NCBI GenBank assembly: GCA_951394405.1
Contig: OX596339.1
Coordinates: 2,604,001 to 2,668,000, forward strand
Length of the DNA: 64,000 nucleotides
Source: Coprinellus micaceus
Lineage: Eukaryota > Basidiomycota > Agaricomycetes > Agaricales > Psathyrellaceae
Reading direction: 5' to 3'
Under the pieces are notes generated by a model. It worked only from the letters and a program-made list of their open reading frames with translations. It ran no database searches and had not been told where the DNA came from. This document shows positions 44,977 through 56,500 of the stretch, one piece after another; positions within the stretch are counted from its first letter, which is position 1, and each line of letters starts with the position of its first letter. Position numbers and translations under genes: made by a program.

Positions 44977-46906
44977 TCAAGACAAAAAGACGAGGACCGC
45001 CTCTGTTGCATAGAGATCGAACCCTTCCTCCGGGTCGATACATTCGACTAGTTCCTCTCCGCTTGGCCGCCCACTTGACGTCTCGTAGGTGACACCTCCC
45101 CAGTTAAGTCCGGACGTCGAGTCCGCGTATCTACATCGTTCATATTAGAATGTAGGGGCTTGATGGCTGCGAAGCATGACACTCACGGGATAGCCAGCCG
45201 CTTCAATTCATAGGGCGTAGATCCGGCGACATTCAGGCGCACGCGCACGGAAGGACGTGTCTGGAAAAACCCGTACGCCGAGGGAAGATAGACTTGGGTG
45301 TTGATCAAAATAGCTCGTGCAGGCGTTTCCCCTTCGTAGATGACATAGCCGGCGACTCGACTATCTTCCACAGAAAGCTCAAGGATTCGAGTGGTGTTCG
45401 TAGCGCCGATGGCCTCAGCGGCAATGACTGCGGCGTAATACTGAGGATTGATGTGCGGAAGCAAGGGAGTAGGAAGAGGGGAGCCATCAGTAGTTGACCG
45501 CGTCAGGGTAACGGGCTGGATGAAGTTTGACTTGTAACCTATCCCCTGGTGGAAGAAGACCCGGGAGATCCCTATGGTCGACCTGCGAAGCTTGAGGAAT
45601 TACGCGGTGTCATGAGAGATTTACACTTACGAGTAGAGAGCGTAATCGAGAGCCCAAAGGGCGGCAACGGCTGTGTCGCTGACTCCCGCGGCGCCCTATC
45701 CAGAGCGTTAGTTTGGCCCCAGGTATTGAACAGGACAACGCACATGACAAGAGAAACTAGCGACTTCTCCAAGAACGTAGTCCATTCCGTGTTCGCGAAC
45801 GGTATAAATGTCAGGCTTGAACGTGTCCAACATCTTCCTGATGCGCGACTTTGCGACCAACTGCTTCAAAGCAGGTTGGCCTGCTACACAAGCGGTGCCA
45901 GTGTAGTGGTGCTGCGAGAACCTGAGCCATCTATGAGGTTGATAAGGCGGAGAAGGGAAGCGCTGCGCTTACGTAGATACTCGCTCTCCTGCAATGGAGC
46001 GGCGATAACCCTGGCTAAAGAGAGCCTGGGGAGACCATCCCTTGGTGGTATGAGATGAATGAGCCAGGGCTCCTCCCCAATAGGATACATGGGCGCCGTA
46101 GTACACATCTTCGACGGCAAGGACGTTGGTCGCCCAGCCGGACCATCTAAACCAGGCAGTTCAGATCGGCACCCATTGAACAGTGTCTGATGCTTACTCT
46201 TTGAGGTACTCAATAACGCCGTATCTCGAGGGTTTGGGCCCCTTAACCCCATACATATCCGGCTCGTTACCGACCTCAATGGCGTCCAGGGTGACCTTGG
46301 CCTTCTTCATATCTGTGGAATCGAATGTTGTGATGATAGCTGCGAGTTGCCAGAAGCCTCGCAGGTCGTCGATGGATGCAAAATTGAGGCCATGAATGAG
46401 GCGGGTGTCTGGAGCGCCCGTGAACCTCTGCATTCGGCAAACGAGCGAATGAACTCACTCTCTGGGAGGAATTTAGCAGCAGCGTAGAAGTCACCGCCTA
46501 TCCACATAGACGAGGCCTCGGGGTACGGCATTGAGGGCGTGGAGTTCGCATAGAGGACGTTCGTTCCCTAAACTCATCGTTAAGTCTGTTCACTGGGTCT
46601 CCGCGAGGTACTGACCACTCCATTCCGATTAAGGAATGTTACATCCTGGGTCCTCCCTCCGACTCTAATCCTGGGCGGTACACCCGCCAGCTGCTTCAAA
46701 TTGTCCAGAGAGTTGTAGAAAAACTCGTTCTTCTTCGATGATCCCACCCATTCTAGCCAGCCATCCTGTTCGATGGAGAAGGAGACGAGATCGGGAGCGA
46801 CTGCCTTGGCCTGCGACTGGTAAGCTTCAGGAAGGGTAATCTTCAAACTTCCCACTGCAAGTACGCTCGGGAGAGCGAGTGCTTGGATGGCACTACGGAG
46901 CTTCAT
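44977..46906 (-). CDS. Glycoside hydrolase family 79-like protein, copy 2
   Basis: A multi-exon paralogue of the gene at 30713-32728. It starts MKLRSAIQALALPSVLAVGS, a likely signal peptide. Corresponding blocks are VSFSIEQDGWLEW, NEFFYNSLDNLKQLAGVPPR, IRVGGRTQDVTFLN, MPYPEASSMWIGGDFYAAAK and DAIEVGNEPDMYG (acid/base Glu). GMDYVLGEVASFSCHG (nucleophile Glu), NPQYYAAVIAAEAIGATNTT, DSRVAGYVIYEGETPARAI and, after the last splice, YADSTSGLNWGGVTYETSSG complete the alignment, ending TEAVLVFLS. All expected GH79 landmarks remain, so it looks functional. A secreted enzyme acting on plant or fungal glycans is inferred. It is divergently transcribed from TERT, with 393 bp between start codons. Confidence 0.82.
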
Positions 46907-47299
46907 GGGCGTTAACGGTCAACTGGTGTCAATCTCGATTCGTCATGTCCATTCCGCGGTCAACTCCCTGTGCCATAAGGACCTACTTTTGGCAATGTGA
47001 CGTGATCGAACTGCTAGGGGGACTTGAACAGAATGAATGGCCTCTTGTATTTGGTTCCATGGCTTTTCGGCAGGGTATATTCTTCGTTCAAGTGGAGGAG
47101 GGGTCGATGGTGTGGTGGTCGAGGAGAAATGGGGGCGCCTGCTGGCCTTGCTTGAGGATCGCGTGACGTCATATGTCACGCGTATACGTGACTCAGGTCA
47201 CTCGATCGTGACGTTCCCAGTACTTTCGCGTCTTGCCCGCGTCGTTCACCAGCTCAACGACGCGCAAGGCCTCATTTGCGACGTGAAGACGCAAATTCG
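46907..47299. promoter_or_regulatory. Divergent GH79 / TERT promoter region
   Basis: 393 bp between two start codons. At 47160-47182 lies an inverted repeat, CGCGTGAC and GTCACGCG around a 7-nt spacer, containing a perfect CRE (TGACGTCA, 47164-47171). It is followed by the palindrome CGTATACG and further TGAC words (GTGACTCAGGTCAC, ATCGTGACG). The cluster is about 120 bp before the TERT start. bZIP binding is an inference. Confidence 0.5.
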
Positions 47300-50200
47300 A
47301 TGCATAGAAATGCGACGACGTCTTTACTGCGCCTGCATTATCCCGTAGTTCAGACTCTTTCTGCATATCTCTCTGACATTCTCCTCCCAAAGGATGACTC
47401 TGGCGACGAAGACCCAGAGCGATCTTTTGAAACCATGGTAGACTCTCCGAAATTCCATGATTTCATGACCACGACTCTGGTTGCTACCAAAGATAAACCT
47501 CAGCCGAGGGCGGCGCCATTCACCGTGTTCTCACCCAAACACCCAATGAGAGATGTGAGCGCAACGTCTCTTATGGACGCAGTCGCTGAAACCACCTAGA
47601 TCGTCTCCCAGGCGCAACAGCGGCTGTTGAGTTCCCGCCCAAAGGCCGTATCCGTGCTCACTGCTGGATTTTTCCTGGTAATGGTCCCCCTTGCATCGGT
47701 GCTTGGTCACTGCTGATGACCCGCAGAGCAAAAAGCCAGGCTCTCCGTCTGTCTTGGGACAGAACAGTATCACCTCTGCCTTCCAAACTGCCGAGTGGAG
47801 CCAACTCTTGGACAGAGTTGGCGTGGACCCAATTATACACCTTCTCGTGGAGACGTCCCTATTCATCTCCTTGCCCAACGGGTGCCTTTGCCAGCTAAGC
47901 GGCGAGCCAATAACGGGGGTGCCTTTCAGTACCAAACCTGAGCTCGAATTCAGCACAACAAAACGGCCTGCACCGGTACCCGATGGTAATCCGCGGCCTT
48001 GGAAGCGCCGAAGGCTGTATGAACAAGATACACACCTCAAGATCGTCACTGACGGAAGGGTCTTGAGGTAACGCAGTCCTATCTGAGATCCCCTCGTTCT
48101 GACAAATCGGTAGAACGTCCCCGCAGGACTTGAAGCTCACTCGCTCGCGGCTCTTCTTCTCTCGCCCATGCCACGTTCCCCACACAGACTCGATAGTCGT
48201 CGGCCTACCCACGAAGCGTGAGCCAATCCACCCCCGTCTTTTTCGTCCCCTCACGGCCCCACAGATATCCTCAACCAGATCCACCCCTCGTTCGCCAAAA
48301 AGCCGTCGACGCTCGACCCTGACGAGGATCCCATAGCGCAAGCACGCCACGCCCGACACCTTGCAAAGTACATCTTCGCAGCGCAATACGGCCTTTCCAC
48401 CCCTTTCAAGTACGTGGGCGCACGGAAGACGTATGCGTATTCGAATTACCTCGATAGGGAGTTGGATATCAAGGTTAGCCCCCTTTTCCAAGGCTTTGCT
48501 CGTGTTCTGACTCCTTTTAGATCCTTGGCCGTAGCAAGACTCCAAGTCGGCTACAGGACGTGCTACCCATGGTGGACAAGATGATCTGGAGGCACAAAAA
48601 GTGCGATTACAAGGCCTTGAGGAATATCGCCTGTCAAACGAAGGTACCCGAATGGCACTTTGGCATTTTACATCGCTGACAGTCCTTTAGCTCCAAGATG
48701 AAGGGAAGCTCCTCGACGAGAGTGTCATCCTCGTGAGTCTAATTACTGACTCCCTAGCCCGCCCTTAACCGGTCGCCGCAGGAACTCATTTCCGAACAAT
48801 CCATTCAAATACCCTCTCAACTTTCCCTACGGCTGGATGACATATCCATGGACTCGGTCGGGAACCCGATCTCCCCTTTGCGGCCAACACAAATTGCCCG
48901 AGCTACCCAACACAAGCCCAAGTTCACCGAGTTCGAGTGTTCGCATTACGAAGTGTATCGGTACGCCAAGCTCGTCACGAACGCAGTGATCCCAAAGGCG
49001 TTCTGGGGAAACGAGGCAAATTATAGACTGGTTCTGCGGAGTAAGCCTCCCTTATCTTCTGGATGGAATGAAGGGAGCTTACGCCCTCGCCCTGGTATAG
49101 ATGTGAAGAAATTCGTGGAACTCAGGCGGTACGAAACCTTCACCCTTCATTATCTACTCCAAGGATTCAGCACGAGCGCATGTGAATGGCTCATGCCTTC
49201 CGGGAAGAGAGCGCATGTGCAGGGCAGGGTGAGCGTATCCGATGCGCTGAAGAGACGAGAGCTCCTGGAAGAGTTCATGTTTTGGTATTTTGACGGATTC
49301 TTGATGCCACTGCTCAAGGTACGCGGCGCAATCTATCTCACCTCCACGGGGAATGGAACGACGCTGACCTCCGCTATGTGCCGATAACGTATAGACGACG
49401 TTTTATATCACAGAATCATCTGCCTATCGCAACAGGATTCTATACTTCCGACAGGACGACTGGCAGACACTTTGTGGCCCACTGACCAAAAGGCTGCTCG
49501 ACACTATGTTCGTCAAGATACCCGATGTGCGTAATATTGCTCAATTCAGCCTTCGCTATCCGTTGACAGGCGTTGAATAGAGGGACGTCCCGGAACTGCT
49601 CCGACAGGGTAATCTTGGTTACTCGTTCGTCAGGCTTCTCCCAAAGGATACCGGCGTCAGACCCATTGTTAACCTTCGAGGGTCCAAGCCCAGTCAAACT
49701 GTAAGTCTTACCTTCATTACATGAGTGAACGCCGATGGTTGAATGTCTGGCGGGGTCTCCAGGTGCCTGGCCAACAGGGGCGAACTTCGGTGAACAATAT
49801 TCTCAAGACAGCCTTTGATATTCTAACGTACGAGCGGGTGAGTAGGCACGAGTATATCGCCATGGCTCCTCAGCTTTGCTTACTTCTCTTCCTAGAAAGA
49901 CAGAGAATACCTCTTAGGAGCATCCGCCCTGGGGAATGACCAAATCTACGTTAAGCTGAAGGCATTTAAAGAACGCCTCCCCCGTGTCAATGGCGAATTG
50001 TCTGTCTCCTCCCTCCCGATTTCCACCATTTACTGGTGCTGATTGAACGAGACAGACCAAAGCTATACTTCGTTAAAGTAGACGTCCAGGCTTGCTTCGA
50101 CACAATTGAGCAAACAAAACTCCTCGAGATCATCCGGGAGCTCCTTTCCGAGGTGTGTACACTCCCCTTCCCAACAAAAGTTTTCGACGGTTTGACACCC

Positions 50201-51716
50201 TTTTCAGGATGAATACACGATTCACCAATACGCCCAAGTCCAATATGTCAACGGACAGCCGAAGCGATTCTACCGTCAACGCCGTGCCGCTCCCCGTCGA
50301 CAGCTGTCATCCGATACACCGCACTTCACGAAACTCGCGAGCGACCTCGCAGCCGACCTCTGGAACACGATCATCGTGAACCAACCGCTGTACAGACCCA
50401 GCGCAAGCCGCGACAAGATTGTGCAATTGCTCGAGGAGCACATAACGCAGAACATGGTGAAGATCGGAGGGCATTACTACCGACAGCGTGTTGGTATCCC
50501 CCAAGGGTCGATCTTGTCGACAATGTTGTGCTCGTTCTTCTACGGGGACTTGGAGAGAAAAGACGAGCGGCTTCTCCGATTGAGAAGTGATCCTGGGAGT
50601 GTAAGTCAACCGTCTTTCTTCAATAGACGTGACTAACAGCTTCGAATAGCTGCTCATGCGATTGGTGGATGATTACCTCTTCATCACGACGAGCGTGCAC
50701 GATGCGCGGCTTTTCTTGGACGTCATGAACCAGGGCCATCCGGAGTACGGTTGCTTCATTGGAAAGGACAAGACCCTCACCAACGTGGACTATGGCGCGC
50801 AAGTGATGAGCCTGGTGGATCCATCTGCCAAAAGTGAGCCCCCGCGTGTCCAATGGTGGCTCGGCTCTAAATATCATCAATAGGTTTTCCATGGTGCGGG
50901 CATCTCATTAACATGCGCGACTTGAGCGTGACGGTGGACTATTCTCGGTATGGAACCTGGGGTAGAGAGCTTGCAACCTTGCTCTAAGCAGAAAGCTGAT
51001 GTGTCCGGCAGGGATCGGGAACACTCTGACGGTAGAGAGAGGTCGAAAGCCCGGAGATGCGTTCCTTTCTAAGATGATTCTGTATGTTTTTGCCGTTTTA
51101 AACAAGCCCCAGAGTTTATACTGACTGCTCCATAGTTTCGCCCGATTCAAATGTCATGTCATCTATACGGATACCAGCCTCAACAGCGAGACTGTGGCAT
51201 ACCTTAACTTGTACCAGAACATGTTGCTCACAGCAATGAAGATGCAAGAATACGTCCACGAAGCCAAGCTGCTCATGCAAGGGAATACAGCATTTTTATT
51301 TAGTTCGTACACACCATCTACTCTCCCTGATGCGTGGCGTGACAGCCCTGTTAGAGATAATCCAGAGAGTGGTGAATGTCGCCCACTCATCCGCCCAAGC
51401 CCAAATCAAGCGCAAGACCAAACTGAACGGGGGCCAACCAATTCCGTGTGGGATTAAGAAGCCCGCAGCCACCTGGTAAGCCGACGACTTGATTTGTTAC
51501 GGATGTGTCTGATCAGGATCCCTGCATTGCTATTGTAGGCTCGGATATCACGCGTTCCACCATGTACTGTCTTGCAAAACACAGAGATTCAAAGCTGTGC
51601 TGCCGTTACTTGAGAAGGAATTATACCGTGTCCAGAATCGGGGCTACAAGCTGCGGTTCAGAGCATTGGTAAAAGAGGGCCAAGAGACATTTGATTTTAG
51701 CTCTATCGCTACATAA
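47300..51716 (+). CDS. TERT: Telomerase reverse transcriptase
   Basis: A long gene with many short introns. The start at 47300 (MHRNATTSLLRLHYPVVQTL) gives the usual TERT N-terminus. TEN-like sequence: LLDRVGVDPIIHLLVETSLF and LPNGCLCQLSGEP. RNA-binding domain: LRRYETFTLHYLLQGFSTSA, then motif T FYITESSAYRNRILYFRQDD. RT domain: motif 1/2 RLLPKDTGVRPIVNLRGSKP, motif A VKVDVQACFDTIEQ, motif B' GIPQGSILSTMLCSFFYGDL, motif C LMRLVDDYLFITTS, motif D GCFIGKDKTLTNVDYG and motif E FPWCGHLIN. The three catalytic aspartates (one in A, two in C) are present. The thumb/C-terminal extension ends YKLRFRALVKEGQETFDFSS. It is the catalytic protein of telomerase in the nucleus. All motifs are in order and no break is seen, so it looks functional. 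Confidence 0.95.
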
Positions 51717-52083
51717 TGTACGAACGAAAAATCTGTACAGTTCCCCTGACCGCCCAGTGAAAGTGGCCTTGTCCCGACGCTAATTAGAAGCCCCTTTGGG
51801 CGACGGGTCACCGGTTTCTCCGAACCTTGGGCGCCTAAAAGTATCGCATTTCTCATCCCTCGGCGCCGATCTCCCCCCAGATCGCAGTCTATCGCAGTTG
51901 CTGACAGGGGCTGACCAAGATCAGGCGATGATGCCATATGGTTTCGGATTCATTCCGGTCTGGGCATTTCAGGTCGCCGACCTCTCCCAGGCTCCGACCC
52001 CCAAAATAACGCCAGGACAACATCCCGGAAGGACTGATTGGTAGCGCTGAATAAGATGCGGAGAACGTAACGTGAACAACGGC
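51717..52083. other. Intergenic region between TERT and glutathione peroxidase
   Basis: 367 bp with no gene. It contains the 3' end of TERT and the upstream region of the peroxidase gene. Confidence 0.4.
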
Positions 52084-52966
52084 ATGACCACGTCGAGGTT
52101 GCAACGCCTTATAACCCCTGCGTGCCGTTACCAATTGCTACAACGAACTTCCTCTTTCCCTACAAGAACACCCCGTGGATACACCCAGGGCTCAGTAGCT
52201 CCATCGAGAACGGGTTACCTCTTCATTTCCTCCTCTTCAACGACCACCACACCTCACACCACCATGTCGACCGCTGAATCCTCTACTCCCGCTACCACCG
52301 GCTTTTACTCCTTGAAGGCAACGCTACCTTCTAAGAAGGAGTACGACTTTGAGCAGCTGAAGGGAAAGGTTGTCTTGATCGTGAACACTGCGTCGAAATG
52401 GTGCGCGCTCCACAGTGTTGAATGTACCAGCCCCAGATTGCTGACAGCGAGCATCGTGATGTGTAGCGGTTTCACGCCTCAATACTCTGCTTTAGAGCAG
52501 CTCTACCAGAAGCACAAGGACCAGGGCCTTGTCATCCTTGGCTTCCCTTGCAACCAAGTGCGTCCTCCCTCCCAACTTCACCCTAAGAATCAATAATCTA
52601 ACTCCCTCTATCGGATAGTTCGGTGGCCAGGAACCAGCTAACGACGAGGGTATTGCCGAGTTCTGCCAGCTCAACCATGGCGTAACTTTCCCCCTCATGG
52701 CCAAATCTGAGGTCAACGGTGACCAGACGAACGAGGTTTACAAGTGGCTCAAAAGTCAGAAAGCAGGTATCTTGGGCTTGACGAGGATCAAGGTGCGTCC
52801 TGTTTCTACCCTCTTAGGAGTTTGACCGTCGCATCCTCTAACACTGTCCTGTCCATAGTGGAACTTTGAGAAGTTCCTGATCGACAAGGACGGAAACGTT
52901 GCCGGCCGCTGGGCATCCACAACCACCCCCGGATCCATCGAATCCAGTATTGAGAAGCTCTTGTGA
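52084..52966 (+). CDS. Glutathione peroxidase-type thiol peroxidase (Hyr1/Gpx3-like)
   Basis: Four exons: first exon to 52400, then 52467-52557, 52619-52792 and 52859-52966. The first splice rebuilds the catalytic Cys codon (TG|C) inside [19 protein letters not shown]. The second block [15 protein letters not shown] holds the resolving Cys; the third, [15 protein letters not shown], the conserved Trp-Asn. The active residue is Cys, not selenocysteine, as in fungal enzymes that use thioredoxin to reduce peroxides. From ATG 52264 (MSTAESS) the product is 169 residues, the usual cytosolic size. An in-frame ATG at 52084 adds 60 residues rich in Arg, Thr and Ser with no acidic residue ([19 protein letters not shown]), a good mitochondrial presequence. 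Both forms may be made from two transcript starts. Confidence 0.92.
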
Positions 52967-53518
52967 CTCGGCGATACCTCCACAGCGAGTGAATTGGCGA
53001 AGTTGTGAACGACTGATCCAAGGGTATGCTCGTTGACATCATAACCGCGTCCGAGTGTGGGACGCACGGTGATGTACTAATATTACTGTTTATTGTTTTG
53101 TTTATTGTCTTGTTCATGTTGTATATATGTGGGCGTCTAATGTACAGGGTTTAATCGCGAAGTCTGGCCTTCTTCTACGACTTTTGACAGCTGAAGGGCA
53201 TGGATCGACGTCTTCTCTGTCAATGTCAAGACGAAACTTCCCAACGACAGGCCCAAGATTCGAACCGTACAACTGTTGGAACGGTCGCCGGTGTGTGCAG
53301 TGCGTCAGAAGCGCATTCATGCCGCATCTCTTCCGACCCCTCGCTGATGGCCTGAAGTGCAGTTGAACCATGTCTAAAGATATGCGACCGTAGGTCTCTT
53401 GAAAGTCCGTCGACGACCAGCCTCCCTAAATCTTCACACGTCCCCCCACCGCCCGAGCCTGGGTTTGGAGATCCTTCGCCTGAGTTGCTCTGCACCAGTT
53501 GAATATAGTGTTTTCCCG
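52967..53518. other. Convergent 3' flanks
   Basis: About 550 bp between the peroxidase gene and the 3' end of the ABC transporter, which converge here. A TTTATTGTTTTG run at 53090-53115 is a plausible polyadenylation area. No gene is supported. Confidence 0.45.
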
Positions 53519-56500
53519 CTAGTGCCCCCACTTGGCACTAACAACCTCTCTCCGCGTAATGCGACCGCCCACACAAAGCTGTCTGAACAACCCGTTTTTA
53601 TCGAACAGCTTCAACGGGGTATCCAGTTCCTGCGATAGTGTTCAACGAAGGGACAACTTGAAGTGCAACTTCCAAGACGGCACTCACGACGATGACCCCA
53701 CCATCCAGTACAACGATTCTGTCATACGAAAGCACTGTTTGGATACGATCTAGACCGCGGTTAACACAAGAGGTGAAGTGAAGAACGGGAAAATATGGCC
53801 TACGAGCGATGCAGATCAGGGTTCGGTCCCTGAACTCATAGTGAATCCCTCTTTGGATACTCTCATCCATTTCGCTGTCGATAGAAACTCTGCAAGTGTG
53901 TGAGCCCTCATTCTCGCGGAGCTGGTTAAAGGGCTCACGTTGCTTCATCGAGGACGACAATCTTTGAGTCCCTGACAAGCACCCTCGCAAGGCTCAAAAG
54001 AGCACGCTCCCCAAGGCTGAGGTTCGCTCCCCCTGCCTCAAGACATCTGTTCAAGTCAAAGCAGCGGCTAAAGGCCTCCAACTCTTTGAAAGAAGGGGAG
54101 CTGAGTTGCATGAAAGCTCTGTGTAGGGCATGGCGGAGGGTGCCGTCGTTGAGCTGGCCGTCTGGGTCAATGGCAGAGCGGACGGTACCTCCAAACACGA
54201 CGGACTAACGGTGACCGATTCTGTACATGTTTGCATTATATAGTGATCAAAGGGGACTCACCTGTTGGGGTACGAATGACAACTTCGACCGAAGCGCCTT
54301 CAAAGAAACAGTAGATATGTCGAGTCTGCAATAGTATGCTGTTGGTCAACCCTGAGGATAGTGAACGAAGATGCTCTTACCCGTCGATTTCGATGCACCC
54401 CGAATATTCAACAATCCGCATCAGACAGTTCACGAGCGACGACTTCCCTGCCCCTGTTCGACCGACGATGCCTATTTTCTCACCAGGGCGGATATTAAGA
54501 CACACGTTCTGCAGCACCTCTGGAGATCCAGCGCGATACCTGACCGACACATTTTTCAACGAAATGCCACCGTATTCCGGCCATCCTGCCGGAGGGTCCC
54601 TTTCGATCGAGGGTGCCTCTTGGGGAACGGGATCTAGGTAGTGACCCACTGGGTAGCGTCAGCATGGGACGATTAGGGCACCACGTTTCAACGCACATCG
54701 TTCGATGGAGTTCATATGTAGCTCAACATCGGCTATTTGTCTGGTGAGCAGGCCAGCCATTTGCGTAAGGGTGGCTTGAGATGATCCCAAATCAGGACAA
54801 ACGCTGGGTTGAAAAGCTGTTAACCCTTACTGGTGTATGTCAGGATGAGGCCTATCTGGGCGGGATCGATGTTCCCAACTCCCAGCACGGCGCAAACGGC
54901 GACCTGGTAAAACATGGTTCGTGTAAGATGTATCTCGGCCACATGAAAGAACCTTACGGAGAAAATGAGAACTGCCCCGCACAAGTCAAGGCGAACAGAG
55001 AGCCACCTGAAAGACCGTCAGTGAAGGTCACAGGAGGCGAAACGGACCGACCGTTCGCTGGTGGCCACAAGGAACGACGCTCGATTTTGCAGGTCCAGAA
55101 GACGGTTAGTTTCGACAACTGAACGGTCGAGTTGACCGTAGCTCCGGAGAGTCTGCAACCCTGTATCAAAGGGGCCGGTTATCGAGTGCTCTGAACATCG
55201 TGCCTGAAGCGGGCCTACCGTTGAGTGACTCCGTGATATGTGCGTATAGGTTTGAGCGCAAATTCGCCTCTGGGAAGTCAGGCTGGCAGGACGAGATGAT
55301 AAGGCATGGGGAGCATACCAATCCTCCGCAACTGTTTCGATGTTGTCCGGCACACTTGGTAGAAGTGATAATAGCCTATACAGACCACCACTGCGATGAC
55401 AGCTTTCCAATCCTGGTCACAGATGCTTCGATAGCAGTGACACGAAAGACCTACAGAGATATGGCTGGAAGTACACGATGACCGCAACGGAACCCAGGAC
55501 AGTTGCGACTGTGAGACATACTGGTGGACGGTGATTATCAGGCCGGCGCTTAAGTCAAGCTGTGGCGACTTACAAGTCCTGATGGAAGCTAGAGCAAGCA
55601 ACAATAAACGCGTGGGTCTCTCTCCATGTTGGCTCTCGGGAAATGCTTACAAGGCAGTTGGTTGTCTACAGCTGTTCATCGACGTCAATAAAATTTACTA
55701 GCTCAGAAAGATGCACCTCACAGTCCATGTCTTTCCCGAAGAGGCTCACCACATCCCCACGAGGCTAAGGGCAGATACGTTCGACGATGAGCCGCTTCTC
55801 TTCCAACGCAACCAAAGGACACTCACCATAGATTCGAAGAACGACATTGGTGCATGCACGATGTTCTTCAAAGCCTCATCGTGTATGTTCCGTGAGACTA
55901 AACACGAAATTGAGTCTACGGTCGTGCTTCTATGACACCGTCAACATCCCGCGGTTCTAAAACATAGATGGTAACTCACAGGGAGAACGCTGCTGAAGCT
56001 TGGAGGAGACCAAACACCGCGTACAACGTCTGGTAGAATCCAAACGACCGATGGAAGGCACTACGTCACTCGGGTGAGAAAGTGGATGACCCATGCTGGA
56101 GAAAAGCTCATAGCTGACTTGGATTGCCACCATACCAAACTTCTCGACCCCAGTACTTGGAAGGTTTGCATGACAACCGTGGCGAGGGCGAGGGTAGGAA
56201 CCGACAGAAATCCTCGGGCAACGTAGAGGTAAGTTCGATACACTAGGATCGTATTCAGTTCGCATCCCCAAACTTTATGCGGTTGTAGCGGGCGACAAAC
56301 CTTCGCGAGATCCTCCTTCTTTCTGTGTTGTCCGAGTTGAGGTAGAGTTCGCTGGCCCATTTCCGTGCACTTTCGTCCGCGACGTTTTCTCCTCTCGTAC
56401 CGCCCTTCCCTCCCAGGGTACTGTCTCGGGTTTCACGAGGACATATGACTGGTCTAGATCCCCAATCTGCATGCTCTCCCCTTCCACATCCAGGGGCAGC

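Noticed and set aside
52400..52470. Loss of the catalytic Cys in glutathione peroxidase (frame reads Trp)
   Set aside because: The apparent Trp codon spans a donor site; splicing 52401-52466 restores TGC, the expected Cys.
53235..53310. Possible tRNA because of GGTTCGAATC on the minus strand
   Set aside because: The flanking bases do not form a T-stem, and no acceptor, D or anticodon arms can be folded at the right distances.
53519..53990. ABC transporter thought to be truncated at NBD2
   Set aside because: Splicing two short introns restores the H-loop His and the conserved tail VELDTPLKLFDKNG with a normal stop, so the gene looks complete.
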